From NCBI RefSeq assembly GCF_964204645.1, contig NC_134030.1:2953855-3017854 (forward strand): a DNA stretch of 64,000 nucleotides, read 5' to 3'. The position numbers were made by a program, and so were the translations under genes. Under the pieces are notes generated by a model. The model made no database searches. It saw nothing but the letters and a program-made list of their open reading frames with translations, and was not told where the DNA came from. Of this stretch, positions 1 to 10,854 are shown piece after piece. This DNA is from Tubulanus polymorphus. Its lineage: Eukaryota > Nemertea > Palaeonemertea > Tubulaniformes > Tubulanidae. Every line of letters begins with the position of its first letter. Position 1 is the stretch's first letter.

Positions 1-968
1 CAAAGTTCTTCGCACTGATTCTTCACACGGGGTCGTGTCTCCACACGGGGTCGTGTCCTATCGAACTCAGGTGGTATTTCCTTGCGTTTGCGAATATATC
101 TTGTATTAAATAATGAACGCTATTTTTTAAAACATCCATGTTTAAATCTCTTTGATAAATTTGAGCAAATTGCAGGACGTGCATGTTCTCGTGAATTCCT
201 TTCTTATTCCGGGCGAAACTCGGGCAGAAATCAAACGCATCTCAACAGTGAATGTTGTAGAACTGTGAACAACTAACTGATTGATAGTTTGTCAAAAGAC
301 AAATTACCGATCTATTTATTAAACCGTATTTCAACGCCTTCAATTATCGACGAAAGACCATCGCTGGTCATACGTCTAAGTTACTGATTACTGAAAACGT
401 TCCGAGAGATCTCACGAGTTTCCGGCTTCTACACATCTATGTCCGATTTCTAGCCAAGAACAAATATCTTATTGTATATGTCTGTATGTACGTAAATTAA
501 TAATACATAATCATCTACTATTGTACTGGTTTATCATGTCCACTGATTGGCAACGTGAGTTCAGTCAAGTGTATATAACAACTCGTACGGGACAATATTC
601 CCGAGTATATTCCTGTGTATTCACGTGTAGGCGCATGAGACCGACTCGAAATTCTCGATACAACCAACGTATGACATCGTAAGATCACATTAACATCACA
701 ACAACAGCCACACAGCAAACGTTGTTTAGGATACAGGATATCATTAAAAAAAAACAAGGTAACATTCTTATATGAACATCGTTTGAGCTGCTTCCCTTGC
801 GGCTGTGACCATATGGATTCGATGTCCAGTGTTCGGAGATTATGATATAATCATTGTTTGTGGAGTTTTGTTCATTTACTTATCGGTAAATCATGTTCAA
901 ACGACTTTTATGGCAAAATGTACGTGATAATAAATTTTCTGTTTTTTTTAAATCTAACATAGATAAAA
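1..968. other. 5' flank, no gene recognised
   Basis: I see no convincing coding exon here. Short open frames on both strands lack codon bias, splice logic or any recognisable domain. A 16-base direct repeat (CACACGGGGTCGTGTC) occurs twice near positions 25-57. The stretch probably contains the promoter and any 5' untranslated exon of the first TspO-like gene. Confidence 0.5.
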
Positions 969-2236
969 ATGGAAACTGAAAAGAAACTATATCGACACAG
1001 CGGAGGCCATGTAGCAGTTATAGTGTTAACTGATATATCGTTTGGCGTATCTCTGTTCTTCAACTATTTGGCATCTTCTCCGATCGGTCAAAAACTCGGT
1101 AAGCATCAAGAATCGTAATGTAATGTATATTGTTTATTCACCATGAATATGTACAATATACTTCATGATTCACAAAGTTATTTGATTACAAATATGAAAA
1201 GTACATACAGTGGAATCTCAGGTAGTATACGAATCTTGTCGGCAAGCGTGAAATTGTCGTATTAAGCTGGTTTCAGATCATCTTAAATCAACTTGATTGC
1301 AACATTGTGAATATCTTAGCTGAAAATAATCATAATCAACGGGTTTGAAATAAATCGTTTCTAATTTCAGGTTTTTACGTCAGCTCTATAAGTGAAGTAT
1401 CGGATCGGTTTTACCTGGAAATTTCACCAGCCGGTTGGACTTTTACTATCTGGGCGTTTATTTACGTATGGCAAGGGGCCTGGCTGTTGTACGGATTCGC
1501 TTCGATTTTCAGGAAACTACCAGACGGTTACATGTACCAAACTCCACCTGTCATCCAACTACCGACCTACATCGTTTACATGTTCAACCTTGGATTCAAC
1601 ATAGGCTGGGTGTTTCTATTTGATCGTGCACTGATCGTACCCTCGCTCGTGTTTATCGTACTGATTCCGCTGACGCTGATCGCCTGTCTGATCCTCGAGT
1701 ACCGTCGTATCGGACACACTTATCAGACTCTGACAAGTCACGGTAAGCAAGCCGACGTATGGCTGGTTCGACTTTTTGTACATAACGGTTTGGCTTTCTA
1801 CTGCGGTTGGGTGAGCGTCGCTTCTCTACTGAATACAGGCTTCGTACTTGTCTACATCCTAGAGGTTGCCAATGACGTAGCTTCCACTATCGTACTTGCT
1901 CTTTTAGCCTTCATCTTGGTTTTGTATTTTTGTTTGGACATGTTTTTACTGGACAGATTTACTCGATACCAATTCAGCAACTACATTCCCGTTATAATGG
2001 CGCTAGGGGGCAGCATCGCTAAGAATTACGAACGAGTCGGGCCGTCATCTAGGAATCCGATTTTCACGGTCGTGTTGCTGGCTGTTGCGTTGACGTGTTT
2101 TGTCGTGAAGATGATAGTTTTGATTGTGCGACACGTCAGAGATCCACTCGCTAATGGAGGCAGTGTATCTGATATAAATCCTATTGCTTTAGATGAAAAA
2201 TCACCCGCTGAAACAAAACAAGGAATTGCGGCATGA
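969..2236 (+). CDS. TspO/MBR-like multi-pass membrane protein, copy 1
   Basis: Two coding exons, 969-1098 and 1371-2236, joined in phase 1 through a GT (1099) and a TTTCAG acceptor, give 331 residues. The protein starts METEKKLYRHSGG, has one hydrophobic helix in exon 1 and about six or seven more in exon 2. The segment SPAGWTFTIWAFIYVWQ resembles the Pro/Trp-rich first helix region of tryptophan-rich sensory (TspO/MBR) proteins and their larger invertebrate relatives. The family assignment is inference; length and helix count exceed canonical TspO (about 160 residues, five helices). The tail is cytoplasmic-looking and polar. A second copy of identical length and exon structure lies 3.5 kb downstream. 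Substrate and location are unknown; a multi-pass membrane role is certain from hydropathy. Confidence 0.85.
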
Positions 2237-2510
2237 ACACGCGGAGCGATCGTCCACAATTCAATCATGGCTGAAAGAAACACTTTTCCTAAAGATTATA
2301 CCAAAATTAATGTTCTGAAAAAACTTTTATTACGCTAATACAGCTTTAAGGTAGATCTGTGTATTGGAAGCCATGAAAGTTTTTTTGTCGTTGTAATTTT
2401 TTGGCTGCCCAAATCATTTTCAGGAAACATTGCGGCCCTTCTTTGGCACCATTTAAATTTGGTTTGTATAGAATTAAATAACAATGTAAAGATATTCTTA
2501 TCTTGTAACA

Positions 2511-2595
2511 AATAAATACTTTTTGTATTTTTTATATTTTGTGTATTGAATGAACTTCTAAATAATGTATAATTGCTCTGTAAATAGTGAATAAA
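2511..2595 (+). terminator. Polyadenylation signals of TspO-like copy 1
   Basis: AATAAA hexamers occur at 2511-2516 and 2590-2595, about 280 and 360 bases after the stop codon. The second sits in a context (AGTGAATAAA) shared with the copy 2 signal, so it is probably the ancestral one. Confidence 0.6.
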
Positions 2596-2639
2596 AGTTT
2601 GTCATATTATTATGAGTATCTTGTTTCGTAATTATTGTA

Positions 2640-4510
2640 GTGTCAAAATACTGGTTGATTATTGAAATTCATACACGCAGAGACCTACACTTTGTGCTCC
2701 TGTCCAAGGAACCCTTTGATGAACTTCTAATCAAGCTCATCCAATGATCCATATTTGAGATAAGACTTATACGACTTAGAATTCTTTGAGACTGAGTGCG
2801 ACTTCTGCGGCAAAAAATCCAATGGCCAATATCCAGCAAGTTCGCCTAGAAATTTTGTGTAAGACTGGTCGCCTCTCCAATTCTGCACCACCCGCATTCG
2901 TCGTCAGAATAGATGGGATCAACTGATCTTTAACTGAAGGTAGAGACCGGCAACCAGTCTAATTTTGCGCCTGATGATAACGCGGTGGTTTATAGGCGCG
3001 CAAGTCTCGAGACCTCGGTGAAACAGTTGCGCCAAAACTTTTACTCCACACTGTTTTATCAATGTCCGCTTCTATAATATAAACAATAGTAAATACATTT
3101 CTTCTTCAAACAGTGTTTTTGTTGAACCTCTCTGTAATGCAAATATTATCTACGAAACTGTACTTTGTACCATTTTTGCGCACATGTCATTTTTGTGATG
3201 CAATTTTATTTTCACAATTCTAAGGTGTGAAAAAGCAGGCTGTCGCGAAATCGATTTTCTCATGTCTGTTTCAGAAGGGAAGGCCGATTTGCCTACTTCT
3301 TTTTTTTTTACTAGAGCGATTTATGTTACATGATGTCAATCTCTGCGACACGGCAGTTCAATGTCATGAGATAATTATTAATATTCAACGTCGACGAACA
3401 AGTTCAAAAACGGGTTTTTAACAACTAGAAGAAATTCCAATAGAATACACCTCACCACACGTGAGACAAATAAAAATAACATATGTAACGTTTGAAGAAA
3501 AAATTAATGTTGTTTACGTGAAAAATCACAGATTACTTAAACACACGTGTCGTGAGGAATGAGATATCGGTGTCAAGGTCGAGGAGACGCGTGTGTCAAA
3601 TCACGTTAAAACCTGGAATTTAACATTCAAACACCAACTGCTGAATAAACCTGTAGAAAGGTCACATTTAGAGCACTCTTTTAAATCCGACCTTTTATTT
3701 TTCCTTACATGAATTTTGCTGCCAGTTTTGGATAACAAATATACGACGAACGTTATCGACTTATTTTTAGGTTTATATTTGACAGTAATAAAACATAGCC
3801 TACTGTATAGACCAAAGGCCCAGTTCCACAGGGTCGGTTTTGGCACTTAAACTAAGTTTCAAATGTCTTACTGTAGAGTCGAATCATCTTAACAAGAACT
3901 GTTTCCAGGAACGGAACATTGGATGCACTTGTCTGCACGTCAGAGATTGTTGAGTGTAAGGGGTTAATTCGTTCAACAAGTTCGGGTTAATGCGGCAAAT
4001 TGAGTGACCTGATTCCAACGCCAAATTAAGAATGACGTTTACGAAGTTTGGTTTACATAACGCTTATATAAATGCATTGGTTTTTTAATGTGATACATGT
4101 ATTTTTCATTCGTGATAGTATATATAAGGCCTTGGAATTCTGCGCTGTTATATAAAATTCGTCCTCGACACTGGAAGTGAATAAAGACACCGCATTTTTG
4201 TTGTTGATAACTCAGGGGAAGGTATTCCAGTATTCCTGTGCCAGCAACAGTCACGAAACAGACGCCGTTAAGGAATAGGGACGTTATCGATAAGGTACGT
4301 ATTATGCTAATACATCTTTCTGACTGCTTTCCTTTTATGGGCATGACCCAGATTTAGTTTCCTGAGAGTTACCATAGCAAATCTATAGCTGCATAAGTTC
4401 GTTAACGTATAAATTCATTCATCGTTGTTGGGTCTAGCTCAATTTGCTTATTTGTAAAATCTGATTAAGCAATTTAATGATTTAATGACGAAATTTCTTC
4501 CAAATTAGAG
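2640..4510. other. Intergenic spacer between the two TspO-like copies
   Basis: No gene is supported. Bases about 2690-2770 resemble the 3' flank of copy 2 (about 6020-6110), so the duplicated unit extends beyond the transcripts. A partial copy of the GGCCCAGTTCCACAG miniature-element end occurs near 3818. A 101-codon minus-strand open frame (4344-4039) has no recognisable domain. Confidence 0.5.
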
Positions 4511-4513
4511 AAA

Positions 4514-5604
4514 ATGGAAACTGAAAAGAAAATGTATCGACACAAAGGAGGCCATGTAACAGCGATAGTGTTAACTGTTTTAATGTTTGCGGCAGTGTTG
4601 TTCTTCAACTATTTGTCATCTTCCACAATGGGACAAAAACTCGGTAAGCGTCAAGAATCGTAGATATCTCAAAATGATTATCTTTTTGCATAACTTTCTT
4701 TCTAACTGATTTTCTTTTAAATTCATTTCTAATTTCAGGCCTATACGTGAGCAGTACCGGGGATGTATCGGATCGGTTTTACCTAGAGATCACACCAGCC
4801 GGTTGGACTTTTACTATCTGGGCGTTTATCTACCTATGGCAAGGGACCTGGCTGTTGTACGGATTCGCTTCGATTTTCAGGAAACTACCAGACGGTTACA
4901 TGTACCAAACTCCACCTGTCATCCAACTACCGACCTACATCGTTTACATGTTCAACCTTGGATTCAACATAGGCTGGGTGTTTCTATTTGATCGTGGATT
5001 GATCATACCCTCGCTCGTTTTTATCGTACTGATTCCGCTGACGCTGATCGCCTGTCTGATCCTCGAGTACCGTCGTATCGGACACACTTATCAGACTCTG
5101 ACAAGTCACGGTAAGCAAGCCGACGTATGGCTGGTTCGAATACTTGTACACAACGGTTTGGCTTTCTACTGCGGTTGGGTGAGCGTCGCTTCATTTCTGA
5201 ATGCGGCTATGGTACTTGTCCACATCCTAGAAGTTGCCAATGACGTAGCTTGCACTGTCGCATTGGCTCTTTTAGCCTTCTTCTTGGTTTTGTATTTTTG
5301 TTTGGACATGTTTTTACTGGACAGATTTACTCGATACCAATTCAGCAACTACATTCCCGTTATAATGGCGCTAGGGGGCAGCATCGCTAAGAATTACGAA
5401 CGAGTCGGGCCGTCATCTAGGAATCCGATTTTCACGGTCGTGTTGCTGGCTGTTGCGTTGACGTGTTTTGTCGTGAAGATGATAGTTTTGATTGTGCGAC
5501 ACGTCAGAGATCCACTCGCTAATGGAGGCAGTGTATCTGATATAAATCCTATTGCTTTAGATGAAAAATCACCCGCTGAAACAAAACAAGGAATCGCGGC
5601 CTGA
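4514..5604 (+). CDS. TspO/MBR-like multi-pass membrane protein, copy 2
   Basis: Two coding exons, 4514-4643 and 4739-5604, phase 1 junction, 331 residues, exactly collinear with copy 1. The intron is shorter (95 versus 272 bases). Exon 1 differs at about a dozen residues, mainly in the hydrophobic helix. Exon 2 is nearly identical except for clustered changes in the helices around DVWLVR and the following segment. The last roughly 300 coding bases match copy 1 almost perfectly. It carries the same PAGWTFTIW motif. Identity this high over part of the gene, with divergent introns and exon 1, suggests gene conversion (inference). Function as for copy 1: an uncharacterised polytopic membrane protein, TspO-like only by motif. 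Confidence 0.85.
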
Positions 5605-5979
5605 ACACGTGGAGCTATCGACCACGCTAATACATCTGCTGTGGTGGCCATAAAACCGTTTCATCGTGTCTGGTGACTTATCCATTTTAAGAAAGGTTTC
5701 CCTTTTCAACCACCATTGAATTTGAATTGTATTGAAAGAATAGATTAACGGATAAATTACTCATTTTCTAACAAGGACATTTATTTCAAATTTACATCCT
5801 TATTTTTTACGCTTTCAATAGATGGTGTTTCTACATTGAAAATCAGCGATTCAGATGAGAAATTGATCTGCAAATATTATTTATGAATACAATCTATAGA
5901 GGTATATTGTGTACTGAATGAAAAAACTACAATTATATAACTTATAAATGATATATCATTTCTGTGTAAATAGTGAGTG

Positions 5980-5985
5980 AATAAA
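5980..5985 (+). terminator. Polyadenylation signal of TspO-like copy 2
   Basis: AATAAA within GTGAATAAAGATTT, 376 bases after the stop. It matches the position and context of the second signal of copy 1. Confidence 0.6.
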
Positions 5986-6415
5986 GATTTTAACCATGGA
6001 ACATACATTGACTTAATATCCACACTTGTGGGCCTACCAAAGGAACTCTTCGATGTACTATATCCAATGAATCCCCGTAATATTTGGAATAGAGCTTTCA
6101 TTTATACCATTTCTGGAAATTCCAAGTGAACAGTCTTCATATTTCGTCAGTGCTGTGACTGGATCTTGTTTTTAGCTGTATATTATAAGGCATAGTTGAT
6201 TTACCGTTATCAAGACCCACAACCCTGTTGTTCTCTTACGCTATATGCCCAAGTACATTTATTAATTTATTGCTGACTTGAATATCTGATCAATTACTCT
6301 TGTTCATAACACTAGTTTCAAATATACATAGATACATAAAAAGATAAGCAATGTAATCTTGAAGTCAACTTATTACAATCTGAGACAGCTTTTTGCCATC
6401 TCACTTTAAACGCTA

Positions 6416-6421
6416 TTTATT
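6416..6421 (-). terminator. Polyadenylation signal of the Toll-like receptor
   Basis: TTTATT on the plus strand reads AATAAA on the minus strand, about 80 bases beyond the receptor stop codon. The receptor and TspO-like copy 2 are convergent. Confidence 0.5.
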
Positions 6422-6499
6422 AATCGCCAAATGAGCCGGACACAAATAGGCCTCGACAAGGCCTCTTAACTCCGCCCGTGATGAAGATGAATCGAACAT

Positions 6500-9400
6500 T
6501 TACGTGTTCGGGAACGAATTGGGTCTCGGGTATGATAGATTACTATGGCTGCCGTGATCCAGGGTGAGCTTCAGTCGTCTCCAGAAGTTTGTGATAGTAC
6601 CGGGTCGAGATGAGGCCGGGTAATCGAAGCGTATCGTGTGATGTATGATCGACTGTAAACAATCGGGCATTTCATCGACCGGGATATCCTCGATAACGAC
6701 GATGATTATCATATTTTCATTCTCATCGATTTTCCTCGTTATCGCTTGATTCACTTCGAAGTTTGACCAGTTGCTGTCGACGAACGCTCGCGATACTATG
6801 AATATCACCCAACGACTGCCGTATATCGCGTCGATCGAGTTCTGAGCCATGTAGCCGCCGACGGGAAAGTCACGAAATTCTAAACACAGTTTAAACTGAA
6901 CGTCCGGGTCTTGCTCGAGTTGCGGGACCATTTGATGGGCGACGAATGCCGAATCGTCAAGAGCGTGGGACACGTAGGCGTCGTATAATTTCTTCTTTTT
7001 TTTCTTCTTCTTTCGTTTGCCGCGTTTGAAATGTCTCCAGAAGTTGATGTCCACGCGGTGTATGTAGGCGACGATTCCGGCAATTAAAATTAAAGCTACG
7101 ATGAACGCGACGACAGAGTAAATAATGATATACTTTCGATTGTCGCATTCGATCCAAGGCAACTCGAAATCCGTTACGGGGATGCCTTTCAAATTAACGG
7201 GATCGAAACACAACGGCCTCGGAATGCCGTAATAGCTTTTTCCTTTTCCTCCAAACTTGAAAACAATTTTACCCGATCGATACCAGTTCCTGAGATCTCT
7301 TAATCTACAGTCGCACACCAACGGATTGTCAGCAAGCGTCAATGACCAAAATCCTCGTAACGCCTTGAACTGGTCTGGCGCCACGACTGTTAGAAGATTC
7401 GACGACAAGTCCACGGCCTTGAGAAATTGCAGCGGCGCAAATAGGTCACGCGGTATCGACGTGAGTTTATTCGCTCGTAATGATATATATTGTAAGATTG
7501 GCGTCACTCCGCGGAAAGTGTCCGATGCCAAATGTGTAATACCGTTATCCGGCAGATAGAGAACGTCGAGAAAGTTTTTATCTTTGAGCATTAGTTTAAT
7601 CGGTGAACATTCCACAGGGATTATCGTTCCTTGAACTCGTAGTTTCCTCAGAGTAAACGACGAAGCGAGTGCCAGTTGTTTGAAGAAATCGCAAGCTTTT
7701 CTTAAAGTTGTTCGTGAAAATCGTGACTTTTGTCGCTCCGATTGTAAAACTACCGATAAGGTCAGGAGATTCGGCGCAAACCAAATGGTGCCGAACGGAA
7801 ACGTGGGCCACGGAGAGGATTGGAATAATGACAGGTATCTTAGAGAATGCATTTTACTAAGATCAAGCTTTGTATAAACACCACCGACTGTGTCGCACGA
7901 CATTTCAAGTATGCGGATTCTCGTACGGGATATTTCTATTTTCAGCCAGTCCATACAACGAATACCGATACTCTCCGCTAGATTCAACTGATACAGTCTG
8001 GGGGAACGTGAGAGAAACTGACTCAAATCAAACTTTTTCAGGTCACTATTTTTTAACTTGAGCAGTCGCAGGTTTCTTAGGTGGTAAAACTGGTTCCGAG
8101 CGACACGAAGACTGCAATAACTCATCTTCAAGGTGCGAAGGTTTCTGACGTAGGCAAAGGCATCTCGGTCAGCGTACAGGATCGCATTCGACGATAAGTC
8201 AAGATTAATCAGACCCGTAGATTCTTTGAAATACGCCAGTAAGCCTTTCTCAAGACGTGAAATAGCAATGATCATTCTCATGTGCAGAACACGGATATAT
8301 TTCATCTTTCCCAGAGCTATGAAGAGGCGGACAACAGCCTGATAGTCAGGAGATAACCTCTGAACTTGTGACACGCATGCTCGTTTGTAATTAGACCAAT
8401 AGATGGAGCTGATATCCAGATGAGTTAAGTATCGTACGGCCGTGAACGTATCCAAACCGATTGATGTGATACGATTACAATTCACGTATAGGAACCTCAA
8501 GTTTGGGAAGTATTGAAACATCCGTTTCGTTAGAAAGCTCAGTCGATTCTGAGATGCGTCCAGTTGGTAGAGATCGGACAATAGTCGATTCGTTTTGATG
8601 TCTTCGAGGAAGTTTTTGCTGATATCAACGTTTACCGCATCGCTCGGCATCGTAGTCACCGGCCAGTGTTTCAAACCTTTACCTCGACATAAAACACCGC
8701 TCTTTCCGATAAAATGCCTGAAAGAGAATTAAATTATCAGTTTGGAAGCGTAAAATAACAAAGAATAACGAAAGAACACTTAACACTTAGATAAAAAGAA
8801 GTGGCCCGTTAAGGAAAGGAAGGAGTTTTTTTTTAAATTTCTAAGTTCGTATTTTTAGGTGATTCGTTGGGACACGAAGAGTAGTAAAACAAATGCATTC
8901 TTACCCGGATGCAATTCGTCCACAAAGACATCGATGTGGACATTGGCTGTTTTGATTAGAAGACGCGGTAAAGTTGACATGTTCTGCCATGAGATGAATA
9001 TGCATTTCATCTTCATCATCTAGAAATTAGATTTTACCGAGAAAAAAAGAAAATGTTTTTTATTAGGAATAGAAATTGAAATTCTTGCAATACAAACAGG
9101 CTGAAAAATACGCGAGCAAATAAACCATATGGAAAATCTGGATCAAATTTTGACCATACCGAAGAAATGAAGGCACTTTTTCGAAAAGGAAACATCGGAA
9201 GAATCGACCAGAATCAACCAAGACTCAATCAAAAATATCAGATTTATTCTCCTTGAAAATTTACTTAGAAAATTTTGCCTGGCAAAACATACCAAACATT
9301 TTTGAAGTCGTTTTTAATTTGTTCTGCCTTTCTTCAAAAATGTTAATTTCATCTTAAGCTTGTGAGATATCCTCGATCCATCCTTGAAAAATGAACGTTC

Positions 9401-9637
9401 ACGTAATTTTCATTCCTTTCTCTCAAGACTATCATAATTACCGTCTATCCGATGTGCAGCGTCAAACAGGTCGCGGTTCATCATCTTCCAGCCGTGGTCC
9501 GGTGGTGGACGGCGTGATGAGTCATCGGTGAAGTTTGCGACGCGTACATTATCAACGAGAACGTCGTCTACTTCCATCGAAGTTACCGCTGATAAAAACC
9601 AGCCGACCAAAATCATTATCGCAGTTTTAGCGAACAT
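6500..9637 (-). CDS. Toll-like receptor (LRR - TM - TIR)
   Basis: Three minus-strand exons, 9637-9442, 9019-8905 and 8717-6500, join in phase (1, then 2) to 842 residues. Exon 1 encodes a signal peptide (MFAKTAIMILVGWFLSA). Exon 2 plus the start of exon 3 forms an LRRNT cysteine motif (CPHRCLCG ... VLCRGKGLKHWP). Leucine-rich repeats follow (for example LYQLDASQNRLSFL). A single LRRCT (NPLVCDCRLRDLRNWY, with later cysteines) precedes a transmembrane helix at about 633-656. A juxtamembrane lysine run leads into a TIR domain at about 681-823, with box 1 (YDAYVSHALDD), box 2 (LCLEFRDFPVGG) and box 3 (FWRRLKL). One LRRCT directly before the membrane is the single-cysteine-cluster architecture. 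The expected role is innate immune sensing with TIR-adaptor signalling. The ligand cannot be inferred. Confidence 0.93.
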
Positions 9638-9649
9638 GATGAATTCGGA

Positions 9650-10840
9650 GTTACTAACTGCAGTTACAGCTAATGTTCAGTTACATCTAATATAGTGCAT
9701 TTTAACTTCCCGATTGGCTTCATCTATATTTCATTCTGAATCTATTGTGGTCTTTTTTATGTCTCAAATAATTCCTGGTTCCTAGTTCCAGATCACCTAT
9801 GTCTATGTTTAGTTCTAGATTGAGCCTAACGCGCACGCCACAGGGAAACGCTCAGAGACATGACTTTCTGTGTCCTGTTTCAGCGTTTTTCTGCGCCCGT
9901 GTACATTGGGCTTGACCCATGCCTACGATAGCGTTATAGCGGGGTTCGTTTCGACCACCAGATATATTTTACACACCGCTTTTGTTTATGTCCTGTAAGT
10001 TTGTATTCTACGTTACTTCTGTTTTCTGGTCATTCCACCTGATGATGGCTGTTAGTCAACAGCCGAAACATTGTGGTTTCATTCTAATAAATTATCTCAT
10101 ATAGAATTTGAATTGTGGAACTTCTTCAATTAATCTACAATATACACGGATTAGAGTGTTTCATTCGACGATATATTTTAGCATTTTTAGACCGGGCATC
10201 GTCGCGCTACAGAGTTCGGTTGCGTCTCGCAAAAGATCACTCGTTAAAATTAATTACAAAACTTCTTTTGGTTCGCGGGAGCAGCGGTGACAGGCAAACA
10301 GGCCATGGCAGGTGGGGATGAGTAAGGACTTCTTAGGGTTCCCTGGAATTTTCTGGCTTTTTTTCATCAGTCATAAAATGAATGCAATATCTGTATTACC
10401 GGGCATCGAATTGATCGAGAATTGTTAAATCATCCGGGTTCACCTCGTTCAATTCAACAAAGCCAAATGAGAAATAAATTCCTCTTTATTTTCAGTTATA
10501 TTCCATATGTTAACTTTTGTCGATACAACACATGAACATTTACAAACACATCCTTGTAATATACAAAATATAATCAACAAAATATAATGATAGAAAGAAA
10601 AGCGAAAATTTGTCAGCGCGGGCGATCTTTTTAAACCTGTGATAAAAGTGACAATAAAAATTGTCTTTTAGAATCCCTGAGTAGTTAGTTGACACGTGAT
10701 GTGTCTTATTTCGTTAGGTCAATCGTGGATACAATGCTGTTAATACGAGAAAAAAAAATACAACAAAACAAAGAATGAACGGACCACAATTGATTTCGAT
10801 AAGTAACGAAACCGAGTCGAAATTGAAAGCAACGTTGAAT
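9650..10840. other. Intergenic region with a retroelement-like 3' motif
   Basis: No coding gene is supported. Around 10040-10100 lies CCTGATGATGGCTG, then a short hairpin (GGCTGTT...AACAGCC), then GAAACATTGTGG and AATAAATTAT. This arrangement is typical of retroelement 3' termini. Relatives of it recur at about 34990, 40400 and 60620. Confidence 0.45.
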
Positions 10841-10854
10841 TTTCGGTTTATTTC

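Noticed and set aside
1392-1623. Open frames overlapping exon 2 of TspO-like copy 1 in other phases
   Set aside because: They are shadows of the true frame; the same shadows appear in copy 2 because the DNA is nearly identical.
4039-4344. 101-codon minus-strand open frame between the TspO-like copies
   Set aside because: No ATG-proximal motif, domain, splice context or helix pattern of note. Likely a chance frame in AT-rich DNA.
7257-8061. Several plus-strand open frames inside the Toll-like receptor
   Set aside because: Antisense shadows of the receptor's leucine-rich repeats.
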